A stretch of DNA of 64,000 nucleotides from Rhodopseudomonas pseudopalustris (GCF_900110435.1 NZ_FODT01000004.1:124001-188000), one strand, 5' to 3'. Shown: positions 35,986-46,544, counted from the first letter of the stretch. Numbers and translations are program-made. The notes: generated from the letters alone by a model not told the origin.

Positions 35986-38743
35986 CCGCGACCGCGCAGG
36001 CCGACGGCTCGGCGGGAACGTAGTATTCCTGGTCGAGAGCGGCGCGCACCATCCGCGCCAGATCCGACCGGCGATACGGCTTGCTCAACAGCAGCGCGCC
36101 GGGATCGAGCCGGCCGTGATGCAAGATCGCGTTCTCGGTGTAGCCGGACGTGAACAGCACCCGGACCGGCCTGATCCGCGCGACCGCTTCGGCGAGTTGC
36201 GGGCCATTCAGTCCGCCGGGCATGATCACGTCGGTGAACAGCAAATCGAACGCGGCGCCGCGCTCGACCTCTTTCAGGGCCGAGGGACCGTCGCATACCG
36301 CGATGGTGCGATAGCCGAGGCCCTGGAGCTGGGCGATCGCGAATTGGCGGACCAGTTCGTCATCCTCCACCAGCAAGATGGTCTCGCTACCGCCCACAAC
36401 GGGCGCTGCGATTGGCGCGCTGTCGATGGCGGCGTCGGTGCGCGGCAGATACAGCTTGATCGTGGTGCCCTGATTTTCCTCGCTGTAGATTTTGACGTGG
36501 CCGCCCGACTGCTTGACGAAACCGTACACGATGCTGAGTCCGAGGCCGGTGCCGTTACCAAGGCTCTTCGTGGTGAAGAACGGCTCGAACACCTTGTCGC
36601 GCATCTCCGCGGGAATGCCGGTGCCGGTGTCGCTGACCGCGATCATCACGTAGCGCCCGGGGCGCACGTCTGGATTTTGCTGGGCGTAGTCGTTGTCGAG
36701 CACCACGCCGCCGGTTTCGAGCAGCAGCTTGCCGCTGATCGGCATCGCGTCGCGCGCATTCACCGCGAGGTTGAGCAATGCCGATGAGAGCTGCGACGGA
36801 TCGATCCGCGCCGCATCGACGTCCTGCTCCAGCCGGACGTCGACCTGGATGTGTTCGCCGATGGTCGCCCGCAGCAATTGCTCGGTTTCGAGAACGATCG
36901 CGTTGACGTCGACATTGCGCGGCTGCAGCGGCTGTTTGCGAGCGAAGGCGAGCAACTGCCGCGTGAGGTCGGCGCCACGCTCTGCAGCTTGTTCGATCAT
37001 CTTGGCGATGTTGCTGAGGTTCGGTCGGTCGGTGAGTTCTTCAAGCAGGATCTCTGCGGTCCCGCTGATGACGGTCAGCATGTTGTTGAAGTCGTGCGCG
37101 ACGCCGCCGGTGAGCTGACCGATCGCCTCCAGCTTCTGCGCCTGATGCAGTCGGCGCTCGGCTTCCTTCAATTCGGTGACGTCTTTGTAAACGACGACCG
37201 CGCCGTTGATCCGGCCTGCGGCGTTCCGGATAGGCTGGGCGTTGCCGATGACCTCGACGTTGCGGCCGGCGTCGCGAACGTGCAGGACCAGTTCGATCTG
37301 GTCGACGGTTTCGCCTTGCAAAGCGCGCTGGCCTGGGCGCCGATCCGGAGGCAGCGGCGTCACCCCGTCTTCGAGGAAGGAGTCGATCGCCTCTGCCCAG
37401 GGCCGCACCGGGCGGCCGGGCGTCGGCGACCTCAGCTTCACTGCGCCGGGACTCTCGTAGATGACCTGTCCCTTCCGGTCGATCAGCAGGACCGCCTCGG
37501 CCATCGCGTTCATGATCCGCTCGAAAATCTCCTTCTCGCGGCGGATCGCCGCGGTTTTGTCACGCGAATCGAGCGCCATTTTCTGAAAAGCGCGCGCCAG
37601 GACACCGATTTCGCCGCCGGTGGCGAGCGGTAGGTCGATCGGCCGATCATCTGCGAAGGACGAGACCGCGGCGGTCATCTGCGACAGCGGTCTGGTCATG
37701 GTGCGGGCCATGACCAGCGCGAGCCCGATCGCGATCAGCACCGCGAAAGCGCAGCCGAGTAAGGTGGAACTCAGCCAGGCCGTCATGATCGCGTCGAGAA
37801 TGATCCGCTGTGGGATGGTCTCGACGATCGACAGTGCCACGCCATCGGCATGTTCGAGCGCCACGCCGAACGGCGTTCCGTTGCGATCCTCGACAATCGA
37901 CGTTCGTTCCCGGTTCTTGGCAATCGCTTCAACGAGAGCGGGGAAGTCGTCCTGGATGCGGGCCGGCCTGCCCAGTTCGAAGCCGAACTCGCGCGTCTTG
38001 TCGGGATGGAGCAGATAGTCGCCGTTGTTGTTGATCACGTAGACGACCCGCCCCTGCTGCGCGAGACCGGTCACCCGGTCGAAGGCGGCGCGCAGATCGA
38101 TATGGGCGACGATCAAACCGAACTGCGTTCCGTCCGGCCCGAACACCGGCGCCGAGACGCGGATCACCGGCACATGTGGCTTTGTCGTCGCGCCATGATC
38201 CTGATCGAGTTCGACCGGCGAGACGATGCTCTTTCCCTCGGCAACGTTGATCGCCTGCGCAAATAAATCGCGCTCGCTGGCGCGCTGCAATTCTTCGTCC
38301 GGAACGACGCGAACGGCGCCGTTGCGCTGACGTTCGACCCGAACGAGTTCGCGGCCTCCATCCGCCAATCCGATCAGGCGGTACTTGAGGAGATCGGGCT
38401 TGGCTTCGAGTTCGCCAGCGAGCCGTTGTCCGACCCCGGCGCGCCATTCCGCTAGCGTCCAGCCGCGGGTCGTTTGCAGCGAAGGATTGCGACTGAGTGT
38501 TGTCATTTCGCCGAGGCCGATGGCAGCGCGAAAAGCCGTCACGTCGGCACGAACGTTCTTCACCAGGCTCGCGAGCTCGATTGCCCGCGAGGTCGCAGTG
38601 GTATCGATCGCCGCCAGTGTGCGCCCGATCGCAACAGTCGCGAGGTTCCGATAGCCGAGATAGCCGACGCTCGCGGCGGTCAGCACCACGAGCGGGACGA
38701 TCGCAATCGTAAGCCGCGTCGATAAATTCAATCCGTTTCGCAA
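35933..38743 (-). CDS. membrane-bound hybrid histidine kinase (dCache-HAMP-PAS-HisKA-HATPase-REC)
   Basis: 936 aa hybrid sensor kinase. TM1 is about 9-28, then a periplasmic dCache-type sensor (to about 320), TM2 about 325-350 and HAMP. A PAS domain with MAEAVLLIDRKGQVIYESPG follows. The dimerisation motif is GQLTGGVAHDFNNML with the phospho-His near residue 549. N-box LNLAVNARDAM, then SDTGTGIP and GNGTGLGLSIVYGFV complete the ATPase. The C-terminal receiver has VEDDE, the phospho-acceptor in FTDVIMPG near 838, and SKPY. The only start fitting a ribosome site is TTG 38743 (GAGGA upstream). It is an orphan: no response regulator gene adjoins, and output would require a phosphotransfer partner. 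Confidence 0.87.
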   Translation of the reverse strand: MRNGLNLSTRLTIAIVPLVVLTAASVGYLGYRNLATVAIGRTLAAIDTTATSRAIELASLVKNVRADVTAFRAAIGLGEMTTLSRNPSLQTTRGWTLAEWRAGVGQRLAGELEAKPDLLKYRLIGLADGGRELVRVERQRNGAVRVVPDEELQRASERDLFAQAINVAEGKSIVSPVELDQDHGATTKPHVPVIRVSAPVFGPDGTQFGLIVAHIDLRAAFDRVTGLAQQGRVVYVINNNGDYLLHPDKTREFGFELGRPARIQDDFPALVEAIAKNRERTSIVEDRNGTPFGVALEHADGVALSIVETIPQRIILDAIMTAWLSSTLLGCAFAVLIAIGLALVMARTMTRPLSQMTAAVSSFADDRPIDLPLATGGEIGVLARAFQKMALDSRDKTAAIRREKEIFERIMNAMAEAVLLIDRKGQVIYESPGAVKLRSPTPGRPVRPWAEAIDSFLEDGVTPLPPDRRPGQRALQGETVDQIELVLHVRDAGRNVEVIGNAQPIRNAAGRINGAVVVYKDVTELKEAERRLHQAQKLEAIGQLTGGVAHDFNNMLTVISGTAEILLEELTDRPNLSNIAKMIEQAAERGADLTRQLLAFARKQPLQPRNVDVNAIVLETEQLLRATIGEHIQVDVRLEQDVDAARIDPSQLSSALLNLAVNARDAMPISGKLLLETGGVVLDNDYAQQNPDVRPGRYVMIAVSDTGTGIPAEMRDKVFEPFFTTKSLGNGTGLGLSIVYGFVKQSGGHVKIYSEENQGTTIKLYLPRTDAAIDSAPIAAPVVGGSETILLVEDDELVRQFAIAQLQGLGYRTIAVCDGPSALKEVERGAAFDLLFTDVIMPGGLNGPQLAEAVARIRPVRVLFTSGYTENAILHHGRLDPGALLLSKPYRRSDLARMVRAALDQEYYVPAEPSACAVAAKSPDQLWPSTDRAAGA

Positions 38744-38885
38744 TACAAGTCCTCAAATGTCGACGATGCTACGCCAAATGCGAAGCTGCGTCACAACAAG
38801 TCCGAGCTGCCGGCAAACGAAATTCGTTGTATAATAATTACCTAGGGTGGAACCCAATCAACAAACAAGGCGTTCGCCTGTTAGT

Positions 38886-39767
38886 TCATTCTGTTTGTAA
38901 CGATTTGAGTAAGGCGTTCACTGGCCGGACGTCGCTGTGCTCTTTGTGACGTAGCACAAAGAACGAACGGCGCGGCAAATCGAACTGGACTCGATGCAGG
39001 GTCGCCGCCGCGAGCGACGGTGCCGCGACTAGATCTGAGATGGCTGCGGCGTAGTCTGAGCACTCAATCGCGGTACGAACCGCTTCGTTGGAAGGAAGTT
39101 CCAATTTGACGTCCAGATGGGATGGATCGACGCCGGCGTTGTGCAGCGCAGCCTCGAACATCGACCGCGTGCCCGAGCCGCGCTCCCGCAGCACCCAGCC
39201 GGTGGTCGTTAGTTTGCTGGCCGAGATCCGCGTCTGCCCGACCCAAGGGTGGCGTTTGCCGACCACGACAGCAAGGCTGTCGCCGTCGATGCGGCGGCTC
39301 GCCAACGACGAATCGTCGACCTCGCCTTCGACCAGCCCGAGATCGGCGCGGCCTTCGCGCACTGCTCTTGCGACTTGTTCCGTATTGGTGATCGAGACCT
39401 GCAGCTCGATCCCTGGATAAGTGCGCTGGAAGTCGAGAAGTCGCGGCGGCAACCAGTAGTTTCCGATGGTCTGGCTGACGGCGAGGCTGAGCGCGCCACG
39501 CTTCAAACCCGCGAGATCGTCGAGCGCCTTCGCCGCGGCCCTGGCGCGAGCGACGACGGCGCGGGCTTCGTCGAGAAATTCGCGACCTGCCTGGGTCAGC
39601 GCGATGCCACGACCGACGCGATTGAACAGTTTGACATCGTAGCGCGATTCCAGTGCGGCGATCGCTGCGCTGGCGGCAGATTGGGTGAGGTTCAGTCCGC
39701 TCGCGGCGCGCGTCATATGCTGCTGCTCGGCGACCGCGATGAAGATGCGGAGCTGTTCCAGGGTCAT
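38886..39767 (-). CDS. LysR-family regulator, YeiE/CysB-like
   Basis: 293 aa LysR-type regulator. [22 protein letters not shown] at about 18-36; effector domain with [13 protein letters not shown] and [12 protein letters not shown] near 195, features of the YeiE-like group that responds to sulfur compounds in enterobacteria. ATG 39767 is fixed by a 4-nt ATGA overlap with the stop of the upstream yeiH-like gene; another ATG three codons earlier lies within the overlap. In E. coli the two genes are divergent, whereas here they form one operon, so the regulator likely controls its own operon promoter. Confidence 0.85.
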   Translation of the reverse strand: MTLEQLRIFIAVAEQQHMTRAASGLNLTQSAASAAIAALESRYDVKLFNRVGRGIALTQAGREFLDEARAVVARARAAAKALDDLAGLKRGALSLAVSQTIGNYWLPPRLLDFQRTYPGIELQVSITNTEQVARAVREGRADLGLVEGEVDDSSLASRRIDGDSLAVVVGKRHPWVGQTRISASKLTTTGWVLRERGSGTRSMFEAALHNAGVDPSHLDVKLELPSNEAVRTAIECSDYAAAISDLVAAPSLAAATLHRVQFDLPRRSFFVLRHKEHSDVRPVNALLKSLQTE

Positions 39768-40822
39768 CCATGCCATCCTGTGAGTTTGATCAAGCTCAGC
39801 GAAAACCCTGCGATGAATAGCGCCGCGGTTAGGCCGAGCAGAGCAGGGCGAAGGCCGCGCGCGGCGAGTTTGCGAAGATCGGTTTCGAGCCCCATCGCGG
39901 CCAGCGCCATCGACAGCAGGAAGCTGGTCGCGGCGACGATCCAGCTTTTCGCGTCTTGTGGAATCGCAATCAACTGGTTGACGCCGATCATCGCCACAAA
40001 GCCGAGCACGAACCACGGCATCGGCGGCGCCGCCGCCGTTGCGGTGGCATGGTGGCGAATGCGGGCGCGCGCCAGCATCCCGAGACCGATCACCAGCGGC
40101 GCCAGCATCATCACCCGTGCGAGTTTCGCGATGGTGCCGAATTCGCCGGCGGTTGGGCCGGCCTGGAAGCTCGCGGCGACGACCTGCGCGATCTCGTGAA
40201 TCGAGGCGCCGGTCCACAGCCCGAAGCTGTGGGCGTCGAGGCCGAGCGCGCCCTGCAGCAGCGGTGCGCCGACCATCGCCAGCGAACCGAACACGGTGAC
40301 GCAGGCGACGGCGTAGGCGACGTCTTCGTCCTCCGCCTTGGTGACGGTATTTGTTGCGATGATCGCGGAGGCGCCGCAGATCGAGGTGCCGGCTGCGATC
40401 AACTCTGCGAGCTTGCGGTCGACGCCGAGCACGCGGCCGAGCCAGATCGTGAAGCTGAAGGTTGAAAGCAATGTCGCGGCGATGATCGCCAGCCCTTGGC
40501 CTCCGACCTCGATCAATTGCGCTGCCGTCAGTTGCAGCCCGAGCAGGATGATGGCGATGCGCAGAACCCGTCGCAGGCTGAACTTGATGCCCGGCACGGC
40601 CCATTGCGGCGTACCGACGACATTATGCGCGACGATGCCGATCAGGATCGCGAGCAGCATCGGGCTTGCGCCGGCCGCCGCCGGGATTGTGCGCAGCGCC
40701 AGTGCGATGGCGGCAATCGCAGCCGTCAGCAATACGCCAGGCGCGATCGCAGCAAGGCGTGCGCCGATCCGTGTGGTGCGGGGGTGGGGCTGATACGCTT
40801 TTGCGTTTGTGCGAGAGGTCAT
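39764..40822 (-). CDS. yeiH: YeiH-family (UPF0324) membrane protein, putative sulfate/anion exporter
   Basis: 352 aa integral membrane protein with about ten hydrophobic helices. Family stretches include [21 protein letters not shown], the near-universal [10 protein letters not shown] (about 140-149) and [17 protein letters not shown], containing the conserved His-Glu. Homologues are annotated as putative sulfate exporters; transport by this subgroup is not proven. ATG 40822 has GGAG about 9 nt upstream; the open frame extends upstream without support. It is coupled to the LysR gene by an ATGA overlap. Confidence 0.85.
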   Translation of the reverse strand: MTSRTNAKAYQPHPRTTRIGARLAAIAPGVLLTAAIAAIALALRTIPAAAGASPMLLAILIGIVAHNVVGTPQWAVPGIKFSLRRVLRIAIILLGLQLTAAQLIEVGGQGLAIIAATLLSTFSFTIWLGRVLGVDRKLAELIAAGTSICGASAIIATNTVTKAEDEDVAYAVACVTVFGSLAMVGAPLLQGALGLDAHSFGLWTGASIHEIAQVVAASFQAGPTAGEFGTIAKLARVMMLAPLVIGLGMLARARIRHHATATAAAPPMPWFVLGFVAMIGVNQLIAIPQDAKSWIVAATSFLLSMALAAMGLETDLRKLAARGLRPALLGLTAALFIAGFSLSLIKLTGWHG

Positions 40823-40856
40823 GTCGGCTGGCTCCTTCTCCGGCCAATCCAGCCCG

Positions 40857-40920
40857 CCGCGATTAATCAATCAAACGGATTATTATTGTCATAACGATCG
40901 GCAAAATCGATTAATATTCA
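40857..40920. promoter_or_regulatory. AT-rich promoter/operator region upstream of yeiH
   Basis: In otherwise GC-rich DNA, this stretch contains GATTAAT motifs in both orientations (ATTAATC at 40862-40868 and GATTATT 9 nt on, then CGATTAAT near 40910). They are spaced like LysR half-sites. It is the likely promoter of the yeiH-lysR operon and a possible autoregulatory site. Confidence 0.45.
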
Positions 40921-41058
40921 GGCGGTCGCTGCCGGCAGGATGATGCGGCGCAAGATCGCGGGAACCGGCGCGGCCGGGGTTCGTTTCCAATACGCATGGC
41001 GCGCGGCTACGCTGCCTTGACGCGTGCATGCGAGGCGGACCCGACCTGGAGCACGATC

Positions 41059-41919
41059 ATGACCATGCTGGATGACGACACGTCGCCGTGGCGCAAATGG
41101 CATTCCGGTTTCGGCGGATTCCTGCTGCGGGACTGGCCCTATGTTCTGATGCTGCTGCTGTCGCTCGGCGGCGTCGCCTATACCAGCTTCACCCAAACAG
41201 AGATGTATTGGATCCTGCTCACACCCTTGTTCGGACTGGTGTGCGTGATCACTCGCTGGCCGCAAGTGGAGGGCCGTGAGGAGCGGATGCATCTGCTGGT
41301 GTCGCAGGGTCTCCATTGGGCCGCTGTGCTGGTCGCGATGGAGCTGATGTCGCTGCAGGTGCTGCGGCAAGTCACGGGCATTGCTTCACCGTTGAGCGTG
41401 CTGACCCTGCTCGCGCTCGGTACTTTCACCGCCGGACTGCTCATTCGATCCTGGAAGGTCTGCGCAGTCGGCGCCATTCTCGGCGTCAGCGTGCCGGCCG
41501 TCGCGTTGTTGCAGCAATCCGCGCTGCTGATCCTGCTGATCATCGCCGTGCTGGTCGCGATTGCGGTCCCGTTCATCTGGGCGCGCTCGCGTGAGCCGAT
41601 CAGCCCCGCGCGTCCTTTGTACGAACCATCGGCGGCTGAGCCGATCGTCACTTCCGAGCCTGCTGTCCCCGAGCCGCCGGCCGCGCCGGTGTCTCAGACG
41701 CCGCTGTTCGAGCAGCCTTTTGAGGCGGCGCCTGTTGCGCCGGACCCTGCGCCGCAGCCGGCCTCGGCTGAGCCAGTGCCGTCCCAGAACCGCCCGGCGC
41801 CGATGGCGGTCGTCGACGACGGTCGCGAACCGATCCGCGACTCAGAGAAATCGGATACGTCGGCGTCCGATGGCGAGCCGCCGCACGGCAACGTCCGAAA
41901 TATTCTCGGAGGTCGTTGA
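41059..41919 (+). CDS. hypothetical membrane protein with Pro/Ala-rich tail
   Basis: 286 aa, function not recognised. About five to six transmembrane helices lie between residues 20 and 175 (for example YVLMLLLSLGGVAYTSF and LLILLIIAVLVAIAVPFIW). A cytoplasmic Pro/Ala/Glu-rich disordered tail of about 100 residues with repeated PEP, PAP and APV units ends the protein. ATG 41059 has GGAG 8 nt upstream. It lies 97 bp before ppc on the same strand. The architecture resembles that of other alphaproteobacterial hypothetical membrane proteins; no role is proposed. Confidence 0.65.
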   Translation: MTMLDDDTSPWRKWHSGFGGFLLRDWPYVLMLLLSLGGVAYTSFTQTEMYWILLTPLFGLVCVITRWPQVEGREERMHLLVSQGLHWAAVLVAMELMSLQVLRQVTGIASPLSVLTLLALGTFTAGLLIRSWKVCAVGAILGVSVPAVALLQQSALLILLIIAVLVAIAVPFIWARSREPISPARPLYEPSAAEPIVTSEPAVPEPPAAPVSQTPLFEQPFEAAPVAPDPAPQPASAEPVPSQNRPAPMAVVDDGREPIRDSEKSDTSASDGEPPHGNVRNILGGR

Positions 41920-41984
41920 GCAAGTTCGGGCGGCATAGGGCCGCCGCGCGTTTGTCGCTCTTGCGTGCGATGCACAAAATACTT

Positions 41985-42006
41985 CAGGATGGCTTTCGCC
42001 ATTCTG
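41985..42006 (+). promoter_or_regulatory. hairpin abutting the ppc ribosome-binding site
   Basis: CAGGATGGC and GCCATTCTG pair (one G-T) around a TTTC loop. The last base of the stem is the first G of the GGAG ribosome site at 42006-42009. The hairpin could limit ribosome access to ppc, or be incidental. Confidence 0.4.
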
Positions 42007-42016
42007 GAGCCTCTCA

Positions 42017-44818
42017 ATGTCGTCCACGATCCTGCCGACCGACCCCGACGTTCTGCCGAACCGGGCGGACGACAGCGCTTTTATCGAAGAGGACACCAGG
42101 CTTCGCAATGACATACGGCTGTTGGGCCGGATACTTGGCGATACCGTGCGCGGCCAGGAGGGCTCTGCGGTGTTCGACTTGGTCGAACGCATCCGGCAGA
42201 CCTCGATCCGGTTTCACCGGGACGAGGACAAGCCGGCGCGACGCGAACTCGAAGCGATCCTCGACGACATGTCGGCCTCGGACACGGTGAAGATCGTCCG
42301 GGCATTCAGCTACTTTTCGCATCTCGCCAACATCGCCGAAGATCAGAACAACATCCGCCAGATGCGCGCCGGCTCGACGGCAGGCTCGGCGCCTCGCGCG
42401 GGGATGCTGGCCAAGACCCTGGCGCATGCGCGCGAGGAAGGGATCGGCGCGCGCGAGCTGCGCGAATTCTTCAAGACCGCGCTGGTCAGCCCGGTGCTGA
42501 CGGCGCATCCGACCGAGGTGCGCCGCAAGAGCACGATGGACCGCGAGATGGAGGTCGCAGCGCTGCTGGATCAACGCGAGCGCCTCCAGCTCACCGCTGA
42601 CGAGTGGGCGCAGAACGAGGAGCAGCTTCGTCGCGCGGTGGTGACGCTGTGGAAAACCAACCTGCTGCGCCGGACCAAGCTGACGGTGCTCGACGAAGTC
42701 GCCAACGGCCTGTCGTTCTATGACTACACCTTCTTGCGCGAAGTGCCGCGGCTGCACAGCGCGTTGGAGGATCAGCTCGGCGGCGGCGAGGGCGGCGAAG
42801 CGGAAGAGGAGCTGGCGAGTTTCCTACGGATGGGAAGCTGGATCGGCGGCGATCGCGACGGCAATCCGTTCGTCACAGCCGAGGTGCTGCAGGGGACGCT
42901 GCGGTTGCAGAGCGCGCGCGTGCTGCGGTTCTATCTCGACGAGCTGCACGAGCTCGGCTCGGAGCTGTCGCTGGCGTCGCATCTCGCCCCGATCACCGAA
43001 GACGTCCGCTTGCTGGCCGAACGTTCGCCCGATCATTCGCCGCATCGCCGCCACGAGCCCTATCGGCTGGCGGTGTCAGGCATCTATGCGCGGCTCGCCG
43101 CCACCGCGGCGAAGCTGAAGATCGACAGCGTCCGCGCTCCGGTCGGCGAGGCCGAGATTTACGCCAACGTGCAAGAGTTCAAAGCCGACCTCGATGCGAT
43201 CCATTACTCGCTGACCAAATATAATGCCGGCGTGATCGCGCGCGGCAGACTCCGGCAGCTGCGCCGCGCCGCCGACTGCTTCGGCTTTCATCTCGCCAGC
43301 CTCGACATGCGGCAAAACTCGGCGGTGCACGAGCGCACTATGGGCGAGCTGATGGACGCGGCGCGGCCGACCAGCTCCTATCTGGCGCTCGATGAGGACG
43401 AACGCATCGCGCTGCTCACCGGCGAACTGCGCAGCGCCCGGCCGCTGACCTCGATTTTCATCAAATATAGCGAGGAGACCGTCGGCGAACTCGCGGTGCT
43501 GCACGAGGCGGCGCGGGCGCACTCCATTTATGGCGAGGCGGCGATTCCCCAGTGCATCATCTCGATGACCAAGGGCGTGTCCGATCTGCTCGAGGTCGCG
43601 GTGCTGCTCAAGGAAGTCGGGCTGATCGATCCATCGGGCCGTTGCGCGATCAACATCGTGCCGCTGTTCGAGACCATCGAAGACCTGCAGGCCTGCGCCG
43701 CGATCATGGACCGGCTGCTGGCGATCCCGGAATATCGCCGCCTGGTCGACAGCCGCGGCGGCGTGCAGGAGGTGATGCTCGGTTACTCCGACAGCAACAA
43801 GGACGGCGGCTTCGTCACATCCGGTTGGGAGCTCTACAAGGCCGAGATCGGCTTGCTCGACGTGTTCGAGCACCATGGCGTTCGGCTGCGGCTGTTCCAC
43901 GGCCGCGGCGGCTCGGTCGGCCGCGGCGGCGGCCCGAGCTACGACGCGATCGTAGCGCAGCCGGGCGGCGCGGTGAATGGCCAGATTCGCATCACCGAGC
44001 AGGGCGAGATCATCACCAGTAAATATTCCAACCGCGAGGTCGGTCGCAACAATCTGGAAATCCTCACCGCGGCGACGCTGGAGGCGAGCCTGCTGCAGCC
44101 GCGCCGCAGCGCGCCGCACCACGACTATCTGGAAGCGATGGAGCAGCTCTCGGCGCTGGCCTTCAAGGCGTATCGCGGACTGGTCTACGAGACCGACGGA
44201 TTCGTCGACTACTTCTGGTCGTCGACAGTGATCAACGAGATCTCGACTCTGAACATCGGCAGCCGCCCGGCATCGCGCAAGAAGACCCGCGCGATCGAGG
44301 ATCTGCGCGCCATCCCCTGGGTGTTCTCATGGGCGCAATGCCGGCTGATGCTGCCGGGCTGGTACGGTTTCGGCAGCGCGGTCGAGGCCTGGGTCGCCGA
44401 GCATCCCGACAAGGGCACTGCGTTCCTGCAGTCGATGTATCAGGAGTGGCCGTTCTTCCGCATGCTGCTCTCCAACATGGACATGGTGCTGTCGAAGAGT
44501 TCGATCGCGATCGCCTCGCGCTACGCCGATCTGGTGCCGGACGAGGAGTTGCGGCACAAGATATTCGGCCGCATCCGCATTGAATGGCACGCCTCAGTCG
44601 ATAGCCTGCTCGCGATCATGGGCCACGAGCGGCTGTTGCAGGGCAACCCGCTGCTGGAGCGCTCGATCCGCCACCGCTTCCCGTATCTCGACCCGCTCAA
44701 CCACGTCCAGGTGCAGCTCCTGCGCGAGCACCGCACCCACGATCCCGACGAGCAGGTGCTGCGCGGGATTCAGCTGACCATCAACGGAATTTCGGCGGGG
44801 CTGCGGAATAGCGGGTGA
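42017..44818 (+). CDS. ppc: phosphoenolpyruvate carboxylase
   Basis: 933 aa, the usual length. Makes oxaloacetate from PEP and bicarbonate to refill the TCA cycle. Catalytic motifs: LTAHPTE with His164, [11 protein letters not shown] with Lys595, and the glycine-rich loop [15 protein letters not shown] with Arg630. The C-terminus [11 protein letters not shown] is close to the canonical NGIAAGMRNTG. GGAG precedes ATG 42017 by 7 nt. A 10-residue Gly/Glu-rich loop ([11 protein letters not shown]) near 255 is a lineage insertion. Allosteric behaviour cannot be read. Confidence 0.96.
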   Translation: MSSTILPTDPDVLPNRADDSAFIEEDTRLRNDIRLLGRILGDTVRGQEGSAVFDLVERIRQTSIRFHRDEDKPARRELEAILDDMSASDTVKIVRAFSYFSHLANIAEDQNNIRQMRAGSTAGSAPRAGMLAKTLAHAREEGIGARELREFFKTALVSPVLTAHPTEVRRKSTMDREMEVAALLDQRERLQLTADEWAQNEEQLRRAVVTLWKTNLLRRTKLTVLDEVANGLSFYDYTFLREVPRLHSALEDQLGGGEGGEAEEELASFLRMGSWIGGDRDGNPFVTAEVLQGTLRLQSARVLRFYLDELHELGSELSLASHLAPITEDVRLLAERSPDHSPHRRHEPYRLAVSGIYARLAATAAKLKIDSVRAPVGEAEIYANVQEFKADLDAIHYSLTKYNAGVIARGRLRQLRRAADCFGFHLASLDMRQNSAVHERTMGELMDAARPTSSYLALDEDERIALLTGELRSARPLTSIFIKYSEETVGELAVLHEAARAHSIYGEAAIPQCIISMTKGVSDLLEVAVLLKEVGLIDPSGRCAINIVPLFETIEDLQACAAIMDRLLAIPEYRRLVDSRGGVQEVMLGYSDSNKDGGFVTSGWELYKAEIGLLDVFEHHGVRLRLFHGRGGSVGRGGGPSYDAIVAQPGGAVNGQIRITEQGEIITSKYSNREVGRNNLEILTAATLEASLLQPRRSAPHHDYLEAMEQLSALAFKAYRGLVYETDGFVDYFWSSTVINEISTLNIGSRPASRKKTRAIEDLRAIPWVFSWAQCRLMLPGWYGFGSAVEAWVAEHPDKGTAFLQSMYQEWPFFRMLLSNMDMVLSKSSIAIASRYADLVPDEELRHKIFGRIRIEWHASVDSLLAIMGHERLLQGNPLLERSIRHRFPYLDPLNHVQVQLLREHRTHDPDEQVLRGIQLTINGISAGLRNSG

Positions 44819-45129
44819 GGCGACCCCGGGGTCGTTCGCTACCAACTTCTTCAGCGAATAATTTTCTCAGTGGACCGTCCGGCTGCGCGGTATTTCCTTG
44901 CCGGACGCCGCACTCCAATACTTGTAGTTTGTGCGTGAACGACCCTCGCTGCCTCTCAAATCAGCGACTTGCTCATTCTGTCGTCATTCGCAACTGAGCG
45001 CCTGAACTTAAGTCAGATGGTCGTCACGGCCTCGCTGGCGTTAGCTTGATCGCCGGAAATCAACCGTCGCAGCGCGCAACGATCTGCAAAGATCTGGCGC
45101 GCGCGGGCCGTCGTGGGGGACGAACTCCG
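44819..45129. other. 311-bp gene-free region between ppc and the OmpA-domain gene
   Basis: I see no convincing coding sequence. A 14-bp perfect palindrome CGACCCCGGGGTCG at 44821-44834 lies immediately after the ppc stop and may form part of its 3' end. The last 80 nt probably hold the promoter and the GGGGGA ribosome site of the next gene. Confidence 0.55.
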
Positions 45130-46434
45130 ATGATCTATTATGTGATGCACTATTGGCCCTGGCTGGCCGCCGCCGCGGTCGTCGGCGTGGCGACTCCGTT
45201 TCTGGCAGATCGGTTCGGCTGGGCCGCTGATCTCGCGGATTACTGGCTGCAGCGCATCGGCGTGGTGCTGGCGATCGCCGTGGTGTTCATCGTGGCCCGG
45301 CTCGCCGCCGGCAAGCCGGAACTGATGCTGGAGGCGGGCGCCGGTCTGGTCGCCGCCTACATCATCGGTGGCATTGCCGGCGGTCTGGCGACGCATTTGC
45401 TGCCGGCGCGGTTCGAGGGCTGGTGGGTCGGCCTGTTCGCGACCGGCCTGATCTGGCTGGTTTTCGGGATCACCACGATGCCGAAAATCGAGCCCGACCT
45501 GCGCGAGCGCGTTGCCGAGGTGGTGAAGGGGGCGGGAGCCGACCCGCTGAATTTCGACGTCATCGGCCGCGACGTGCTGCTGCCGGAGGACCTCGGCAAG
45601 GCGCGCGCCGAGCTTGGCGCTCAGATCCTGCAGGTATCGGGCGTGCGGCTGGTGTCCGAGGTCGAGGAACTGACCGGCGCTGCGCTGTCGGCGAAGACGG
45701 TGGCGAAGCTGCAAACGGAAGTCGCCGCCAAGGCGGAGGCCGAAGCCAAGGCCAAGGCTGAAGCCGAGGCGCGGGACGCGGTGGAGAAGGCGGCTGCGGA
45801 CGCGGCCGCCAGGGAAGCCGCTGCCAAGGCTGCCAAGGAGACTGCTGCGAAGCACGCTGCCGCCAAAGCAAAGGACGACGCAGAGGCGAAGGAAGCGGCT
45901 GCGAAGGCCGCTGCAGACGCTGCAGCAAAGGAAGCTGCGACGAAGGAAGCGGCCGCAAAGGCCGCAGCCGAAGAGGCCGCCAAACATGCTGCAGCCGCGC
46001 CGTCCGCGTCAATTCCGCCGCCGGTGGCGACCAGGACCGCCGATGCCGCCGGCGCCGCGTCGATCGCGTCCGTGGAAGCCTGCCAGAGCAAGCTATCGAC
46101 GCTGGTCGCTGCGCAGAAGATCAATTTCGAGCGCGGCAGCGCCGAGATCGAGCAGGCCTCGTTGCCGGTGCTGAAGCAGCTCGCCGCGGTGATCTCGCAT
46201 TGCCCGGCGGCGCAGATCGAGGTGGCCGGTCACACCGACGCCAACGGCAAGAAGGCGGCCAACGAAGCCCTGTCGAAGCGTCGCGCCGAAGCGGTCGCCG
46301 ACAGTCTGACCAAGGCCGGCATCGGCTCGGCGAAGCTGATTGCGGTCGGCTACGGCTCCGCCAAGCCGCTCGGCCCCAACGACACCGCCGAGGCGCGCGC
46401 GAAGAACCGCCGGATCGAGTTCGCGGTGAAGTAA
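45130..46434 (+). CDS. OmpA-domain protein with N-terminal membrane helices and Ala/Lys-rich coil
   Basis: 434 aa in three parts. The N-terminus (about 5-110) has four hydrophobic helices. A BON-like segment follows (about 118-185: DLRERVAEVVKGAGADPLNF onward). Residues about 190-300 form an Ala/Lys/Glu-rich helical coil of the TolA kind. The C-terminal OmpA-like domain (about 325-434) has INFERGSAEIEQ, EVAGHTDANG and RRAEAVADSL, including the Asp and Arg that bind peptidoglycan diaminopimelate. ATG 45130 follows GGGGGA. It could tether the inner membrane to the cell wall. The combination resembles photosynthetic-bacterial OmpA/BON proteins; the physiological role is unknown. Confidence 0.8.
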   Translation: MIYYVMHYWPWLAAAAVVGVATPFLADRFGWAADLADYWLQRIGVVLAIAVVFIVARLAAGKPELMLEAGAGLVAAYIIGGIAGGLATHLLPARFEGWWVGLFATGLIWLVFGITTMPKIEPDLRERVAEVVKGAGADPLNFDVIGRDVLLPEDLGKARAELGAQILQVSGVRLVSEVEELTGAALSAKTVAKLQTEVAAKAEAEAKAKAEAEARDAVEKAAADAAAREAAAKAAKETAAKHAAAKAKDDAEAKEAAAKAAADAAAKEAATKEAAAKAAAEEAAKHAAAAPSASIPPPVATRTADAAGAASIASVEACQSKLSTLVAAQKINFERGSAEIEQASLPVLKQLAAVISHCPAAQIEVAGHTDANGKKAANEALSKRRAEAVADSLTKAGIGSAKLIAVGYGSAKPLGPNDTAEARAKNRRIEFAVK

Positions 46435-46461
46435 GCAAGGTCGGCCTCGACCCGAGAGTTG

Positions 46462-46544
46462 GTCATTGCGGCGACTGAAGCGACGAAGCAATCCAGAGTG
46501 CGGGATTCGGCATCCCTGGATTGCTTCGTTTCGCTCGCAATGAT
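46462..46544. repeat. GTCATTGCG family palindromic repeat
   Basis: Outer arms GTCATTGCG / CGCAATGAT and inner 14-bp perfect arms ACGAAGCAATCCAG (46483-46496) / CTGGATTGCTTCGT (46516-46529). It fills the gap between convergent genes. Unrelated in sequence to the CATTCCGG family although both begin GTCATT. Confidence 0.75.

Noticed and set aside
44821-44834. 14-bp palindrome after ppc as a terminator
   Set aside because: It has no loop and no T-run, so a hairpin is poor. It was kept only as a note in the gene-free region.
45726-45990. Repeated GCC/AAG-rich DNA looking like a tandem repeat
   Set aside because: It encodes the Ala/Lys/Glu coil of the OmpA-domain protein. Codons vary, so there is no exact DNA repeat unit.
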